A program made the position numbers and the translations under genes. A model generated the notes under the pieces. It did no database searches, was not told the origin of the DNA, and saw nothing but the letters and a program-made list of their open reading frames with translations. DNA of 64,000 bases from Variovorax beijingensis (GTDB lineage: Bacteria; Pseudomonadota; Gammaproteobacteria; Burkholderiales; Burkholderiaceae_C): assembly GCF_007828835.1 (NCBI RefSeq), contig NZ_VIVL01000018.1, positions 20,652 through 84,651 on the forward strand. Reading direction: 5' to 3'. This document shows positions 8,386-16,117 of this stretch, in pieces; the stretch's first letter is position 1, and each line of letters starts with the position of its first letter.

Positions 8386-9107
8386 TCGCCGCGGCGGCAG
8401 GGCACGATGCCGACCCACGAGCCGGTGGTGACCACGGTGCCGGCCGGCGCGGTCTGCCCATGGCGCGTAACGTGGCGCAGCCAGGCCGGCAGAAGCCACG
8501 CGGGATCGGCCAGCGGATGGGTGCCTTCGCGCACCACGGTGTCGGCGTTGCCGACCTTCGTTTCGCAGCGCTGCGAAGCCCAGTCGACCGCGGCATAGGG
8601 CTGCCATTCGCCGATCGCGAGCGCGCCGTGCACCTGCGAATCGGCCAGGCGCAGCAAGGCGGGCGTGGCGGCCAGGTCCTGCCAGCGCGAATCGACGATC
8701 TCGACGGAGACGGCCATGGCATCGATGAGCGAAGCCGCATCGCCGTGGTCGAGCTGCGCGGCTTGCGCGGGCGTCACGTCCTGTCCGAGGCGCAGCGCGA
8801 TCTCGGCCTCGATGCCGGGCACGTGAAAGGCAAGGTCGCTGAAATCGGCCGGGCTCGTGCGCACGCCGGCCGGGGGCAGCGGCGCATGCGTGAGCGTGGC
8901 GCTGCGCGAGCCGCCGCCGGATTTCCAATGGCGGGGGACGGCGCCGTCGTCGCCGAACCAGCCGAGTGCGGCGGCCACGGCGTCCTGCACTTCATAGGCC
9001 TGGGTTGCGTCTTGCAGCGCGTCGGTCCAGGGCGCGGCGCCGAGAGTGCGGTTGTTCCGGCGCGCGGCGATCAGCGCGTCGGCGAGGGCGGTCATCGATG
9101 AGTTCAT
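8334..9107 (-). CDS. 2-keto-4-pentenoate hydratase / fumarylacetoacetase-like family
   Basis: 257-residue member of the MhpD/FAH family. Seen are the metal-ligand segment PGIEAEIALRLG (Glu-x-Glu type) about residue 96, VSVEIVDSRW near 135, and a C-terminal PAGTVVTTGSWVG region typical of the hydratases. In meta-cleavage pathways such enzymes add water to 2-hydroxypenta-2,4-dienoate, but family members also act as decarboxylases, so the substrate is open. It is the third leftward gene after the aminotransferase and Bug receptor, separated by 147 bases, and might be part of that catabolic unit. The 3' end overlaps the convergent LysR gene. Confidence 0.88.
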   Translation of the reverse strand: MNSSMTALADALIAARRNNRTLGAAPWTDALQDATQAYEVQDAVAAALGWFGDDGAVPRHWKSGGGSRSATLTHAPLPPAGVRTSPADFSDLAFHVPGIEAEIALRLGQDVTPAQAAQLDHGDAASLIDAMAVSVEIVDSRWQDLAATPALLRLADSQVHGALAIGEWQPYAAVDWASQRCETKVGNADTVVREGTHPLADPAWLLPAWLRHVTRHGQTAPAGTVVTTGSWVGIVPCRRGDQVAVEFAGIGALRLSV

Positions 9108-9179
9108 TCGGCGATTTTCTCAGTTGCTCTGGCGTGTTGTATTTGCGGGTTCTTGTGTTCGGGCGCTGCTGTTCAGGGC

Positions 9180-9240
9180 GCGTGCACAGGCCACCGGGTA
9201 CTCCCCTCCGCGAATGTCCCCCGTCGGCGGGAGCGCACCC
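9180..9240. repeat. GC-rich repeat-like intergenic element
   Basis: The gap between the hydratase start and the Bug gene end holds a C-rich stretch (CTCCCCTCCGCGAATGTCCC followed by GTCGGCGGGAG) with only weak internal pairing. Its style resembles intergenic elements that recur in Comamonadaceae genomes, but only one copy is in this window, so the call rests on recollection of style. Confidence 0.25.
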
Positions 9241-9254
9241 CGAACAAGAGCGCT

Positions 9255-10235
9255 TCAAGTGTCCACATGCACCTTGCCATCCTTCACCACCTTCGCCCAC
9301 TTGGCGATCTCGGTGGCAATGAACTGTTTGAACTTGTCCTGCGACCCGCCGCCATCCTCGGCGCCATAGGTGTCGAGCTTTTCCTGCACGTCGGGCATCG
9401 CGAGTGCCGTGTTGACGTCGCGGTTCACCTTCTCGGCAATGCCCTGCGGCAGCTTGCCCGGGCCCGCGAGCCCGTACCACGTCGTGGCCTCGAAACCCGC
9501 GAAGCCCTGCTCTTGCATCGTCGGCACGTTCGGATGTCCCTTGGCGCGCTTGCCGCGCGTTTGCGCCACGGCCAGCACGCGGCCGCTCTTCACGTGCGGC
9601 GTGGCCGCGGTCATGGTCTCGAAGCTGTACTGGATCTGGCCGCCCATCAGGTCGGCCAGCAGAGGGCCGCTGCCCTTGTAGGGCACATGCAGCGCATCGA
9701 CCCCGGCCTGCAGCTTGAACATTTCCAGCGCCAGGTGCTGCGCCGACCCCGCGCCCGCCGAACCGAAGCTCACCGTGCCGGGCGAGGCCTTGCATGCCGC
9801 CACGATGTCCTTCACCGTGAGCGCCTTCTGCGCCGGGCTGGCGATCAGCAGGTTGGGCGTGACGCCCACCAGCACGATCGGCACGAAGTCGCGCTCCACG
9901 CTGTAGCGCAGCTTGGGCTGCAGGCTGGGCGCGAGCGCATGGCTGTTGATGTGCGCCATGAGCAGCGTGCTGCCGTCGCTGGGCTGCTGCGACACGTATT
10001 CGGCCGCCAGCACGCCGGCCACGCCGCCCTTGTTCTCGACGATGACCTGCTGGTTCCACATCACCGTGAGTTTCTGGGCCACCACGCGTGCGAGCGCATC
10101 GGTGCCGCCGCCGGGCGGAAAGCCCACCACGATGCGCACCGGCCCCGAAGGCCACTCCTGCGCGAAGAGCCGGGGCACGCCCAGCGTGGCGGCCGCGGCA
10201 CCCGCGGCTTGGATCAGCGTACGTCTCTGCATCAT
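9255..10235 (-). CDS. Bug family tripartite tricarboxylate transporter substrate-binding protein
   Basis: 326-residue periplasmic receptor. The N-terminus has a signal peptide with an RR pair (MQRRTLIQAAGAAAATLG) ending near LFAQ. The mature part begins with the Bug hallmark WPSGPVRIVVGFPPGGGTDA, followed by VENKGGVAG and the DGSTLLMAH segment. Bug proteins bind carboxylates, amino acids or aromatic acids and usually deliver them to a TctAB permease; no permease is encoded nearby, which is common for this expanded family. The start MM at 10235/10232 has GGAGA just upstream. It lies 110 bases downstream of the aminotransferase and likely supplies its pathway substrate. Confidence 0.93.
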   Translation of the reverse strand: MMQRRTLIQAAGAAAATLGVPRLFAQEWPSGPVRIVVGFPPGGGTDALARVVAQKLTVMWNQQVIVENKGGVAGVLAAEYVSQQPSDGSTLLMAHINSHALAPSLQPKLRYSVERDFVPIVLVGVTPNLLIASPAQKALTVKDIVAACKASPGTVSFGSAGAGSAQHLALEMFKLQAGVDALHVPYKGSGPLLADLMGGQIQYSFETMTAATPHVKSGRVLAVAQTRGKRAKGHPNVPTMQEQGFAGFEATTWYGLAGPGKLPQGIAEKVNRDVNTALAMPDVQEKLDTYGAEDGGGSQDKFKQFIATEIAKWAKVVKDGKVHVDT

Positions 10236-10268
10236 CTTTGTCTCCAGTGTGGGGTGGGTCCGATGCGT

Positions 10269-10322
10269 GCCGGGATCGAAAGCCCGGCAGGGTGGCGGTC
10301 GCCGCGCCGTTCGAGCGGCGCG
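10269..10322. promoter_or_regulatory. Two intercistronic hairpins between aminotransferase and Bug genes
   Basis: Read on either strand, GCCGGG/CCCGGC (10269-10288, 8-base loop) and CGCGCCG/CGGCGCG (10303-10322, 6-base loop) form two GC-rich stems in the 110-base gap. No U-run follows on the minus strand, so they look more like mRNA processing or partial attenuation elements than a classical terminator. Confidence 0.35.
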
Positions 10323-10345
10323 CTGCGGCCGGTGTGTTCTTGCGG

Positions 10346-11590
10346 CTACGCGGCCTTCTGCAGGCCGGCATGCGCCGCTGCATGGCTCGCGAAATGGTCC
10401 ATCGCGGCCTGCACGCCGCTGCCCGCGAGCTTGATGCCGCTGAGCTTCATGCCCATCTCGACGCCCGCGACCATGGCCACCAGCGTCAGGTCGTTGCTGT
10501 CGCCCAGGTGGCCCATGCGGAACATGCGGCCCTTGAGCTTGCCCAGGCCGGTGCCCAGCGAAAGGTCGAAGCGCTGGTGGATCAGGCGGCGCAGCGCATC
10601 GGCATCGACGCCCTCGGGCGTGATCACGCCGGTGAGCACGGGCGAATACACGGCCGGGTCGGCGCACTGGATCGGCAGGCCCCAGGCATTGACTGCCGCG
10701 CGCACGCCGGCGGCCCAGCGCTGATGGCGCGCAAACACGTTGTCCAGTCCTTCGGCCAGCAGCATGTCGAGCGATTCCGACAGGCCGTAGAGCAGGTTGG
10801 TGTTGGGCGTGTAGGGCCAGTAGCCGTCCTTGTTCATCTCCACGATCTCGTCCCAGGCCCAGAACGCGCGCGGCAGCCTGGCGCTTTTCGAGGCTTCGAG
10901 CGCGCGCGGCGAGAGTGCGTTGAAGCTGATGCCCGGCGGCAGCATCAGGCCCTTCTGCGAGCCGCTGATGGTGACGTCCACGCCCCATTCGTCGTGCCGG
11001 AAATCGGCGCTCGCCAAACCCGAGATGCTGTCGACCATCAGCAGGGCCGGGTGGCCCGCCGCATCGATGGCCTTGCGCACCGAGGCGATGTCGGAAGTGA
11101 CGCCGGTGGAGGTTTCGTTGTGCACCACGCACACTGCCTTGATCTTCCTTTCGGTGTCCTTGCGCAGGCGCGCCTCGATGAGGTCGGCCTGCACGCCGCG
11201 GCGCCAGCTGGGTGCGGCGGGCAGTTGCTCGTCCTTGCCGGACCAGGCGAGGAATTCGGTCGACAGGCCGAGCCGCGTGGCCATCTTCTGCCACAGCGAT
11301 GCGAAGTGGCCGGTCTCGTACATCAGCACGTGGTCGCCCGGGCTCAGCGTGTTGGCGAGCGCAGCCTCCCAGGCGCCGGTGCCGGAGGCAGGGTAGATCG
11401 CGACCGGGTGCTTCGTCTTGAAGATCTGCTTGATGCCGCCCAGCACCTTGAGCCCCAGCGTGCCGAACTCGGGCCCGCGGTGGTCGATGGTCGGCAGGCT
11501 CATGGCCCGCAGGATGCGGTCGGGCACCGGGCTCGGCCCGGGAATCTGGAGGAAGTGGCGGCCGGTGGGATGGAGGTCGAGTTGCAGCAT
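10346..11590 (-). CDS. PLP-dependent serine/alanine--glyoxylate-type aminotransferase
   Basis: 414-residue class-V aminotransferase of the serine-glyoxylate / alanine-glyoxylate / ureidoglycine aminotransferase group. Seen: the opening PGPSPVPDRIL with DHRGPEF, the ASGTGAWEAA cofactor-phosphate loop, VDSISGLAS with the PLP-contacting Asp, and ISGSQKGLMLPPG with the Schiff-base lysine near residue 212. It would transfer an amino group to glyoxylate in the cytoplasm; the exact donor cannot be told from sequence. ATG 11590 has AAGGA seven bases upstream. Divergent from a GntR/FCD regulator across a promoter with a duplicated motif, and followed by a Bug receptor gene. Confidence 0.9.
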   Translation of the reverse strand: MLQLDLHPTGRHFLQIPGPSPVPDRILRAMSLPTIDHRGPEFGTLGLKVLGGIKQIFKTKHPVAIYPASGTGAWEAALANTLSPGDHVLMYETGHFASLWQKMATRLGLSTEFLAWSGKDEQLPAAPSWRRGVQADLIEARLRKDTERKIKAVCVVHNETSTGVTSDIASVRKAIDAAGHPALLMVDSISGLASADFRHDEWGVDVTISGSQKGLMLPPGISFNALSPRALEASKSARLPRAFWAWDEIVEMNKDGYWPYTPNTNLLYGLSESLDMLLAEGLDNVFARHQRWAAGVRAAVNAWGLPIQCADPAVYSPVLTGVITPEGVDADALRRLIHQRFDLSLGTGLGKLKGRMFRMGHLGDSNDLTLVAMVAGVEMGMKLSGIKLAGSGVQAAMDHFASHAAAHAGLQKAA

Positions 11591-11611
11591 GGACTGTCCT
11601 TTCGCTTTCAG

Positions 11612-11700
11612 TTTTGCATTCAAAATTGAATTTGACGTGATGGTTTACCCTTATATGTTCGGGTTGTTGGCATCGTTTTTTGCATTCAAAATGCATTCAA
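11612..11700. promoter_or_regulatory. Divergent promoter with two TTTTGCATTCAAAAT boxes (candidate GntR operators)
   Basis: The 15-base word TTTTGCATTCAAAAT occurs at 11612-11626 and again at 11678-11692, exactly 66 bases apart, between the aminotransferase and the GntR gene. The first copy continues into ATTCAA-AA-TTGAAT (inverted repeat) and the second forms TGCATT-CAA-AATGCA. The stretch is AT-rich against a GC-rich background. Both copies lie next to the two divergent starts, as expected for operators of the FCD-type regulator encoded alongside. Confidence 0.6.
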
Positions 11701-11711
11701 GGGAAACAGAA

Positions 11712-12410
11712 ATGACCGCCGACATCATCGAAATCTCGCGCCTCGCGCTGCACGACCAGGTGGCTTCGCGTCTGCGCACGATGCTGGTCGAGGGGCACAT
11801 CGCGCCCGGTGCCAAGCTCAACGAGCGCGAGCTCTGCCTCCAGCTGCGCGTCTCGCGCACGCCGCTGCGCGAGGCCATCAAGCTGCTCGCGGCCGAAGGG
11901 CTGGTCGACCTGCTGCCCAACCGCGGCGCGGTGGCGGTGAAGCTCACCGAGGCCGACGTACTCAACACCTTCGAGGTCCTGGCCATGCTCGAAGGCATGT
12001 CGGGCGAGCTGGCGGCCAAGCGCATCACCGACGAAGAACTGGCCGAGGTGCGCGCGCTGCATTACGAAATGATGGCCTGCTTCGCGCGGCGCGATCTCTC
12101 GGGCTACTACCGCCTCAACGCGCGCATCCACACCGCCATCAACGAGGCCGCGGGCAACCCGGTGCTGGCCGGCACCTACCGCTCCATCAATGCCCGCGTG
12201 CAGTCGCTGCGCTTTCGCACCAACCAGGACGAGGCCAAGTGGAAGCACGCGGTCGAAGAGCACGAACAGATGGTCCAGGCGCTGGCCGCGCGCGATGCGC
12301 CGGCGATGCGCAAGGTGCTGGTCGCGCACCTGATGCGCAAGCGCGACACGGTGCTCGAGCTGATGCGCACCGGCCAGATCTATCCCCAGGCCCACAACAA
12401 GGCGAGCTGA
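11712..12410 (+). CDS. GntR family transcriptional regulator, FCD domain
   Basis: 232 residues. N-terminal winged helix at about 10-75 with the canonical GntR signature LNERELCLQLRVSRTPLREA, followed by an all-helical FCD effector domain (about 85-220) whose metal/ligand residues include the His in LNARIHTAINEAAGN and the later EEHEQMVQAL. ATG 11712 is preferred over the in-frame ATG at 11691 because AAGGGA lies eight bases upstream of it. FCD regulators usually repress catabolic genes until a carboxylic acid binds. The gene is divergent from the aminotransferase and 16 bases upstream of the FAD/Fe-S dehydrogenase, so it probably controls both arms. Confidence 0.94.
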   Translation: MTADIIEISRLALHDQVASRLRTMLVEGHIAPGAKLNERELCLQLRVSRTPLREAIKLLAAEGLVDLLPNRGAVAVKLTEADVLNTFEVLAMLEGMSGELAAKRITDEELAEVRALHYEMMACFARRDLSGYYRLNARIHTAINEAAGNPVLAGTYRSINARVQSLRFRTNQDEAKWKHAVEEHEQMVQALAARDAPAMRKVLVAHLMRKRDTVLELMRTGQIYPQAHNKAS

Positions 12411-12426
12411 GCTTCACCACCACACC

Positions 12427-15400
12427 ATGCGCGTCGATCCCGCCAGCCACATCCAGCCCGCCGGAACCGTTCTTCCGCCCAACGACACCTGCGAGCTGCT
12501 CGCACGCCGGCTGCGCGCCGAGACCGGGGGCGAGGTGCTGTTCGACGACGGCTCGCGCGGCCGCTACGCCACCGATGCGTCGATCTACCAGATCACGCCG
12601 GTCGGCGCCTTCGTGCCGACGAATGAACGCGACATTGCCACCGCCATCGACATCGCACGCGACCTGAAGGTGCCGGTGCTCGCGCGCGGCGGCGGCACCA
12701 GCCAGTGCGGCCAGACCACGGGCGCCGCGCTGGTGATCGACAACAGCAAGCATTTCCGCCGCGTGCTCGACGTGAACGTGGAGGAGGGCACGGCCACCGT
12801 CGAGCCCGGCCTGGTGCTCGACCACCTCAATGCGCAGCTCAAGCCGCACGGCCTGTGGTACCCGGTGGACGTGTCGACCAGCGCGCAGGCCACGCTGGGC
12901 GGCATGGCGGGCAACAACTCCTGCGGCTCGCGCTCCATCGCCTACGGCAACATGGTGCACAACGTGCTGGGCGCGAGCGCCTGGCTCTCGAGCGGCGAGC
13001 TGGTGGAGTTCGGCCCGCAATCCACGTTGGGCGCCCGCGCGGCGGGCATCGCGAAGTTCGTGCACGGGCTCGCGCTGGCGCACCGCGAGCAGATCCATGC
13101 CCACTGGCCCAAGGTGCTGCGCCGCGTGGCCGGCTACAACCTCGACATCTTCGACAACCAGAGCGAGCGCCCCTACGCCGCCGACGGCAGCGTGAACCTC
13201 GCGCACCTTTTGATCGGCGCCGAAGGAACGCTGGCCTACACGAGGAGCCTCAAGCTCAAGCTCGCGCCGCTGCCGCGAGCCAAGGTGCTGGGCATCGTGA
13301 ACTTCCCGACCTTCCATGCGGCCATGGATGCGGCGCAGCACATCGTGAAGCTGGGCCCCACGGCGGTGGAGCTGGTCGACCGCACGATGATCGAGCTGAG
13401 CCTGGCCAACCCGGCCTTCAAGCCCACGGTGGAAACAGCGCTGATCGGCAAGCCCGCGGCCATCCTGCTGGTGGAGTTTGCCGGTGCCGACAAGGCCGCT
13501 TTGCTGCCGCAACTGAAGCAACTGGTCGAGCTGATGGGCGACTTGGGCCTGCCCGGCAGCGTGGTCGAAATGCCCGACGACGCGCGCCAGAAGAACCTGT
13601 GGGAAGTGCGCAAGGCCGGCCTCAACATCATGATGAGTCTGAAGGGCGACGGCAAGCCGGTGAGCTTCATCGAGGACTGCGCCGTGCCGCTCGAGCACCT
13701 GGCCGAATACACCGATGCATTGACCGAGGTGTTTGCGAGGTACGGCAGCCGCGGCACCTGGTATGCGCACGCCTCGGTCGGCACGCTGCACGTGCGGCCG
13801 ATCCTGGACATGCGCACCGACGGCGGCGCCAAGATGCGCGCGATTGCGGAAGAAGCCGCGGCGCTGGTGCGCAAGTACAAGGGCGCCTTCAGCGGCGAGC
13901 ATGGCGACGGCCTGTGCCGCGGCGAGTGGATCGAATGGCAGTTCGGCCCGGCCCTCAACGAGGCCTTCCGCGCCATCAAGCAGGAGCTCGATCCGGCCCA
14001 CCTGTTCAACCCCGGCAAGATCGTCGACCCGCCGCGCATGGACGATGCATCGCTGTTCCGATTTGCGCCGCCCACCGCGCCCAGGCCCTACCGGCGCATC
14101 GAACTCAAGCCCGTGCTCGACTGGTCGGCCTGGAACGTCAATGCCGACCCGGTGACCGAGCAGACCACCGCGCCCGGCACCGGCGGCGACAGCACCGGCG
14201 GCCTCGCCAAGGCCGTGGAGATGTGCAACAACAACGGCCACTGCCGCAAGTTCGACGCCGGCACCATGTGCCCGAGCTACCGCGTGACGCGCGACGAGCA
14301 GCACCTCACGCGCGGGCGCGCCAACACGCTGCGCCTCGCGCTCTCGGGCCAGCTCGGTGCCGATGCATTCACCAGCGAAGAGATGTACGAGACCATGGAC
14401 CTGTGCGTCGGCTGCAAGGGCTGCAAGCGCGACTGCCCGACCGGCGTCGACATGGCGAAGATGAAGATCGAGTTTCTCGACCACTACAAGAAGCGCCACG
14501 GCCACTCGCTCAAGGACAGGCTGGTGGCCCGCATGCCCGACTACGCCCACAGGGCGAGCCGCGTGCCCTGGCTCATGAACCTGCGCAACACCGTGCCCGG
14601 CGCGGCCTGGCTGGGCGAGAAGCTGCTGGGTTTTTCAGCGCGCCGGTCGCTGCCCCAATGGCGCTCGGACACCTTCTGGCGCGCCAAGGCCGACCTGCAC
14701 GGCATGTTCGCCAGCCGCGAGGCCGTGCTGTCGGTGCAGGCGAACGGCGGCCGCGCCGCGGTGCTTTTCGTCGACACCTTCAACGGCACCTTCGAAAGCG
14801 AGAACGCGCTGGCGGCGGCCCGCGTGCTCAAGGCCGCGGGCTACACGCTGCACACGGTCGAGAAGAGCGGCGGGCACCACTGCTGCGGCCGCACCTTCCT
14901 GGCGAGCGGCATGGTGGGCGAGGCCAAGCGCCGTGCCGAGGCGCTGATCGATGCGCTCAGGCCCCTCGCCGAGGCCGGCATTGCCATCGTCGGGCTCGAG
15001 CCATCGTGCCTGCTCACGCTGCGCGACGAAACCCTGGTGATGGGCTTCGGCAAGAAGGCCGAAACCGTGGCGAAGCAGGCTTTGCTGTTCGAGGAGTTCA
15101 TTGCGCGCGAACTCAAGGCCGGCCGCTTCAAGCTCGCGCTCACGCCGGCCACGGCGCCGATCCTGCTGCACGGCCATTGCCACCAGAAGGCCTTCGGCGC
15201 AGTCAGCCCGATATTGGATGTGCTTCGGCTCATTCCCGGCGCCGAGCCCGAGCTGATCGAAAGCTCCTGCTGCGGCATGGCCGGCAGTTTCGGCTACGAA
15301 GCGCGGCATATCGACGTGTCGATGCAGATGGCCGAGGCCAGCCTGCTGCCCGCGATCCGCGCGCGGCCCGACGCCATCGTGGTGGCCGACGGCACCAGCT

Positions 15401-15504
15401 GCCGCCACCAGATCGGCGACGGCGTGCAGCGCGAGGCGGTGCACGTGGCGGTGCTGCTGGAGCGGCACCTGGTGCCGCCAACCCTGTCGCCCGATCAGGC
15501 TTAG
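12427..15504 (+). CDS. FAD-binding and (Fe-S)-binding fusion oxidoreductase (D-2-hydroxyacid dehydrogenase type)
   Basis: 1025-residue two-part enzyme. Residues about 40-220 form a PCMH-type FAD domain with ARGGGTSQCGQTTG near 87, followed by the FAD-linked oxidase C domain to about 545 (FSGEHGDGLCRGEW, LDPAHLFNPGKI). Then come Cys clusters for two 4Fe-4S centres (CNNNGHC near 600 and CVGCKGCKRDCP near 660) and a GlpC-like part with two CCG motifs (HHCCGRTF about 817, SSCCGMAGSFG about 947). Relatives oxidise D-lactate, D-2-hydroxyglutarate or glycolate and pass electrons to quinone. Gene context with a glyoxylate aminotransferase makes glycolate or a related hydroxyacid attractive, but that is inference. 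Downstream of and probably cotranscribed with gntR. Confidence 0.93.
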   Translation: MRVDPASHIQPAGTVLPPNDTCELLARRLRAETGGEVLFDDGSRGRYATDASIYQITPVGAFVPTNERDIATAIDIARDLKVPVLARGGGTSQCGQTTGAALVIDNSKHFRRVLDVNVEEGTATVEPGLVLDHLNAQLKPHGLWYPVDVSTSAQATLGGMAGNNSCGSRSIAYGNMVHNVLGASAWLSSGELVEFGPQSTLGARAAGIAKFVHGLALAHREQIHAHWPKVLRRVAGYNLDIFDNQSERPYAADGSVNLAHLLIGAEGTLAYTRSLKLKLAPLPRAKVLGIVNFPTFHAAMDAAQHIVKLGPTAVELVDRTMIELSLANPAFKPTVETALIGKPAAILLVEFAGADKAALLPQLKQLVELMGDLGLPGSVVEMPDDARQKNLWEVRKAGLNIMMSLKGDGKPVSFIEDCAVPLEHLAEYTDALTEVFARYGSRGTWYAHASVGTLHVRPILDMRTDGGAKMRAIAEEAAALVRKYKGAFSGEHGDGLCRGEWIEWQFGPALNEAFRAIKQELDPAHLFNPGKIVDPPRMDDASLFRFAPPTAPRPYRRIELKPVLDWSAWNVNADPVTEQTTAPGTGGDSTGGLAKAVEMCNNNGHCRKFDAGTMCPSYRVTRDEQHLTRGRANTLRLALSGQLGADAFTSEEMYETMDLCVGCKGCKRDCPTGVDMAKMKIEFLDHYKKRHGHSLKDRLVARMPDYAHRASRVPWLMNLRNTVPGAAWLGEKLLGFSARRSLPQWRSDTFWRAKADLHGMFASREAVLSVQANGGRAAVLFVDTFNGTFESENALAAARVLKAAGYTLHTVEKSGGHHCCGRTFLASGMVGEAKRRAEALIDALRPLAEAGIAIVGLEPSCLLTLRDETLVMGFGKKAETVAKQALLFEEFIARELKAGRFKLALTPATAPILLHGHCHQKAFGAVSPILDVLRLIPGAEPELIESSCCGMAGSFGYEARHIDVSMQMAEASLLPAIRARPDAIVVADGTSCRHQIGDGVQREAVHVAVLLERHLVPPTLSPDQA

Positions 15505-15525
15505 CGGCTGGCACACAATGACGCG

Positions 15526-16101
15526 ATGAATGCAGCATCGCGCAGCACCAGCAGCGAAACCATCGAGCCGGGCTTTGCCTTGTTCGAAACCGCAATCGGC
15601 ACCTGCGCGCTGGCCTGGGGGCCGCGCGGGCTCGTCGGCGTGCAGCTGCCCGAAGAAAACGGCGAAGCCGCCACGCGGGCGCGCATGCGGCGCCGTTTCC
15701 CCGCGTTGCCCGAGGCCGATCCTCCTGAAAGTGCACAGGGCGCGATCGCGGCTATCCAGGGATTGCTGCGGGGCGAATCCGACGACCTCAGCGACATCGT
15801 GCTCGACATGGGCGCCGTGTCGGAATTCCACCAGCGCATCTATGCGATTGCGCGGCGCATTCCGCCCGGGCAGACGCGCACCTACGGCGAGATCGCGGCC
15901 GAACTCGGCGACAAGGGCCTGTCGCGCGTGGTGGGCCAGGCCATGGGCCACAACCCGTTCGCGCCCGTGGTGCCGTGCCACCGCGTGCTGGCCGCGGGCA
16001 ACAAGCCCGGTGGCTTTTCGGCGGGCGGCGGCGCGCTGACCAAACTGCGCATGCTCGACATCGAAGGCGCGCGCCCGAACGGAATGGCTTCGCTTTTCTA
16101 G
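15526..16101 (+). CDS. ogt: Methylated-DNA--protein-cysteine methyltransferase
   Basis: 191-residue suicide DNA repair protein that transfers O6-alkyl groups from guanine to its own cysteine. The active-site PCHR lies at about residues 150-153 within VVPCHRVLAAGNK; the HTH DNA-binding segment GQTRTYGEIAAELGD precedes it, and the GGFSAGGGALTKLRML tail is typical. Length and the lack of an AdaA domain indicate an Ogt-type protein. The N-terminal part is the ribonuclease-H-like domain. It follows the FAD/Fe-S gene by 21 bases on the same strand, though functional linkage is unlikely. A 12-base palindrome sits just after the stop. Confidence 0.94.
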   Translation: MNAASRSTSSETIEPGFALFETAIGTCALAWGPRGLVGVQLPEENGEAATRARMRRRFPALPEADPPESAQGAIAAIQGLLRGESDDLSDIVLDMGAVSEFHQRIYAIARRIPPGQTRTYGEIAAELGDKGLSRVVGQAMGHNPFAPVVPCHRVLAAGNKPGGFSAGGGALTKLRMLDIEGARPNGMASLF

Positions 16102-16103
16102 CA

Positions 16104-16115
16104 GCCTCCGGAGGC
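16104..16115. terminator. 12-base palindrome between convergent ogt and MFS genes
   Basis: GCCTCCGGAGGC is self-complementary and lies in the 16-base gap between the ogt stop and the end of the convergent MFS gene. It can form a short stem with a CCGG loop in either transcript. Without a U-run, use as a bidirectional terminator is only a possibility. Confidence 0.3.
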
Positions 16116-16117
16116 CG

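Noticed and set aside
9255..11696. 813-codon open frame on the minus strand covering the Bug gene and beyond
   Set aside because: Only its last 326 codons code for the Bug receptor; the rest is a frame shadow of the aminotransferase, which has clear motifs in another frame of the same strand.
12187..14550. 787-codon open frame antisense to the FAD/Fe-S dehydrogenase
   Set aside because: Third-position GC bias of the real gene creates a long antisense frame; no family sequence is seen.
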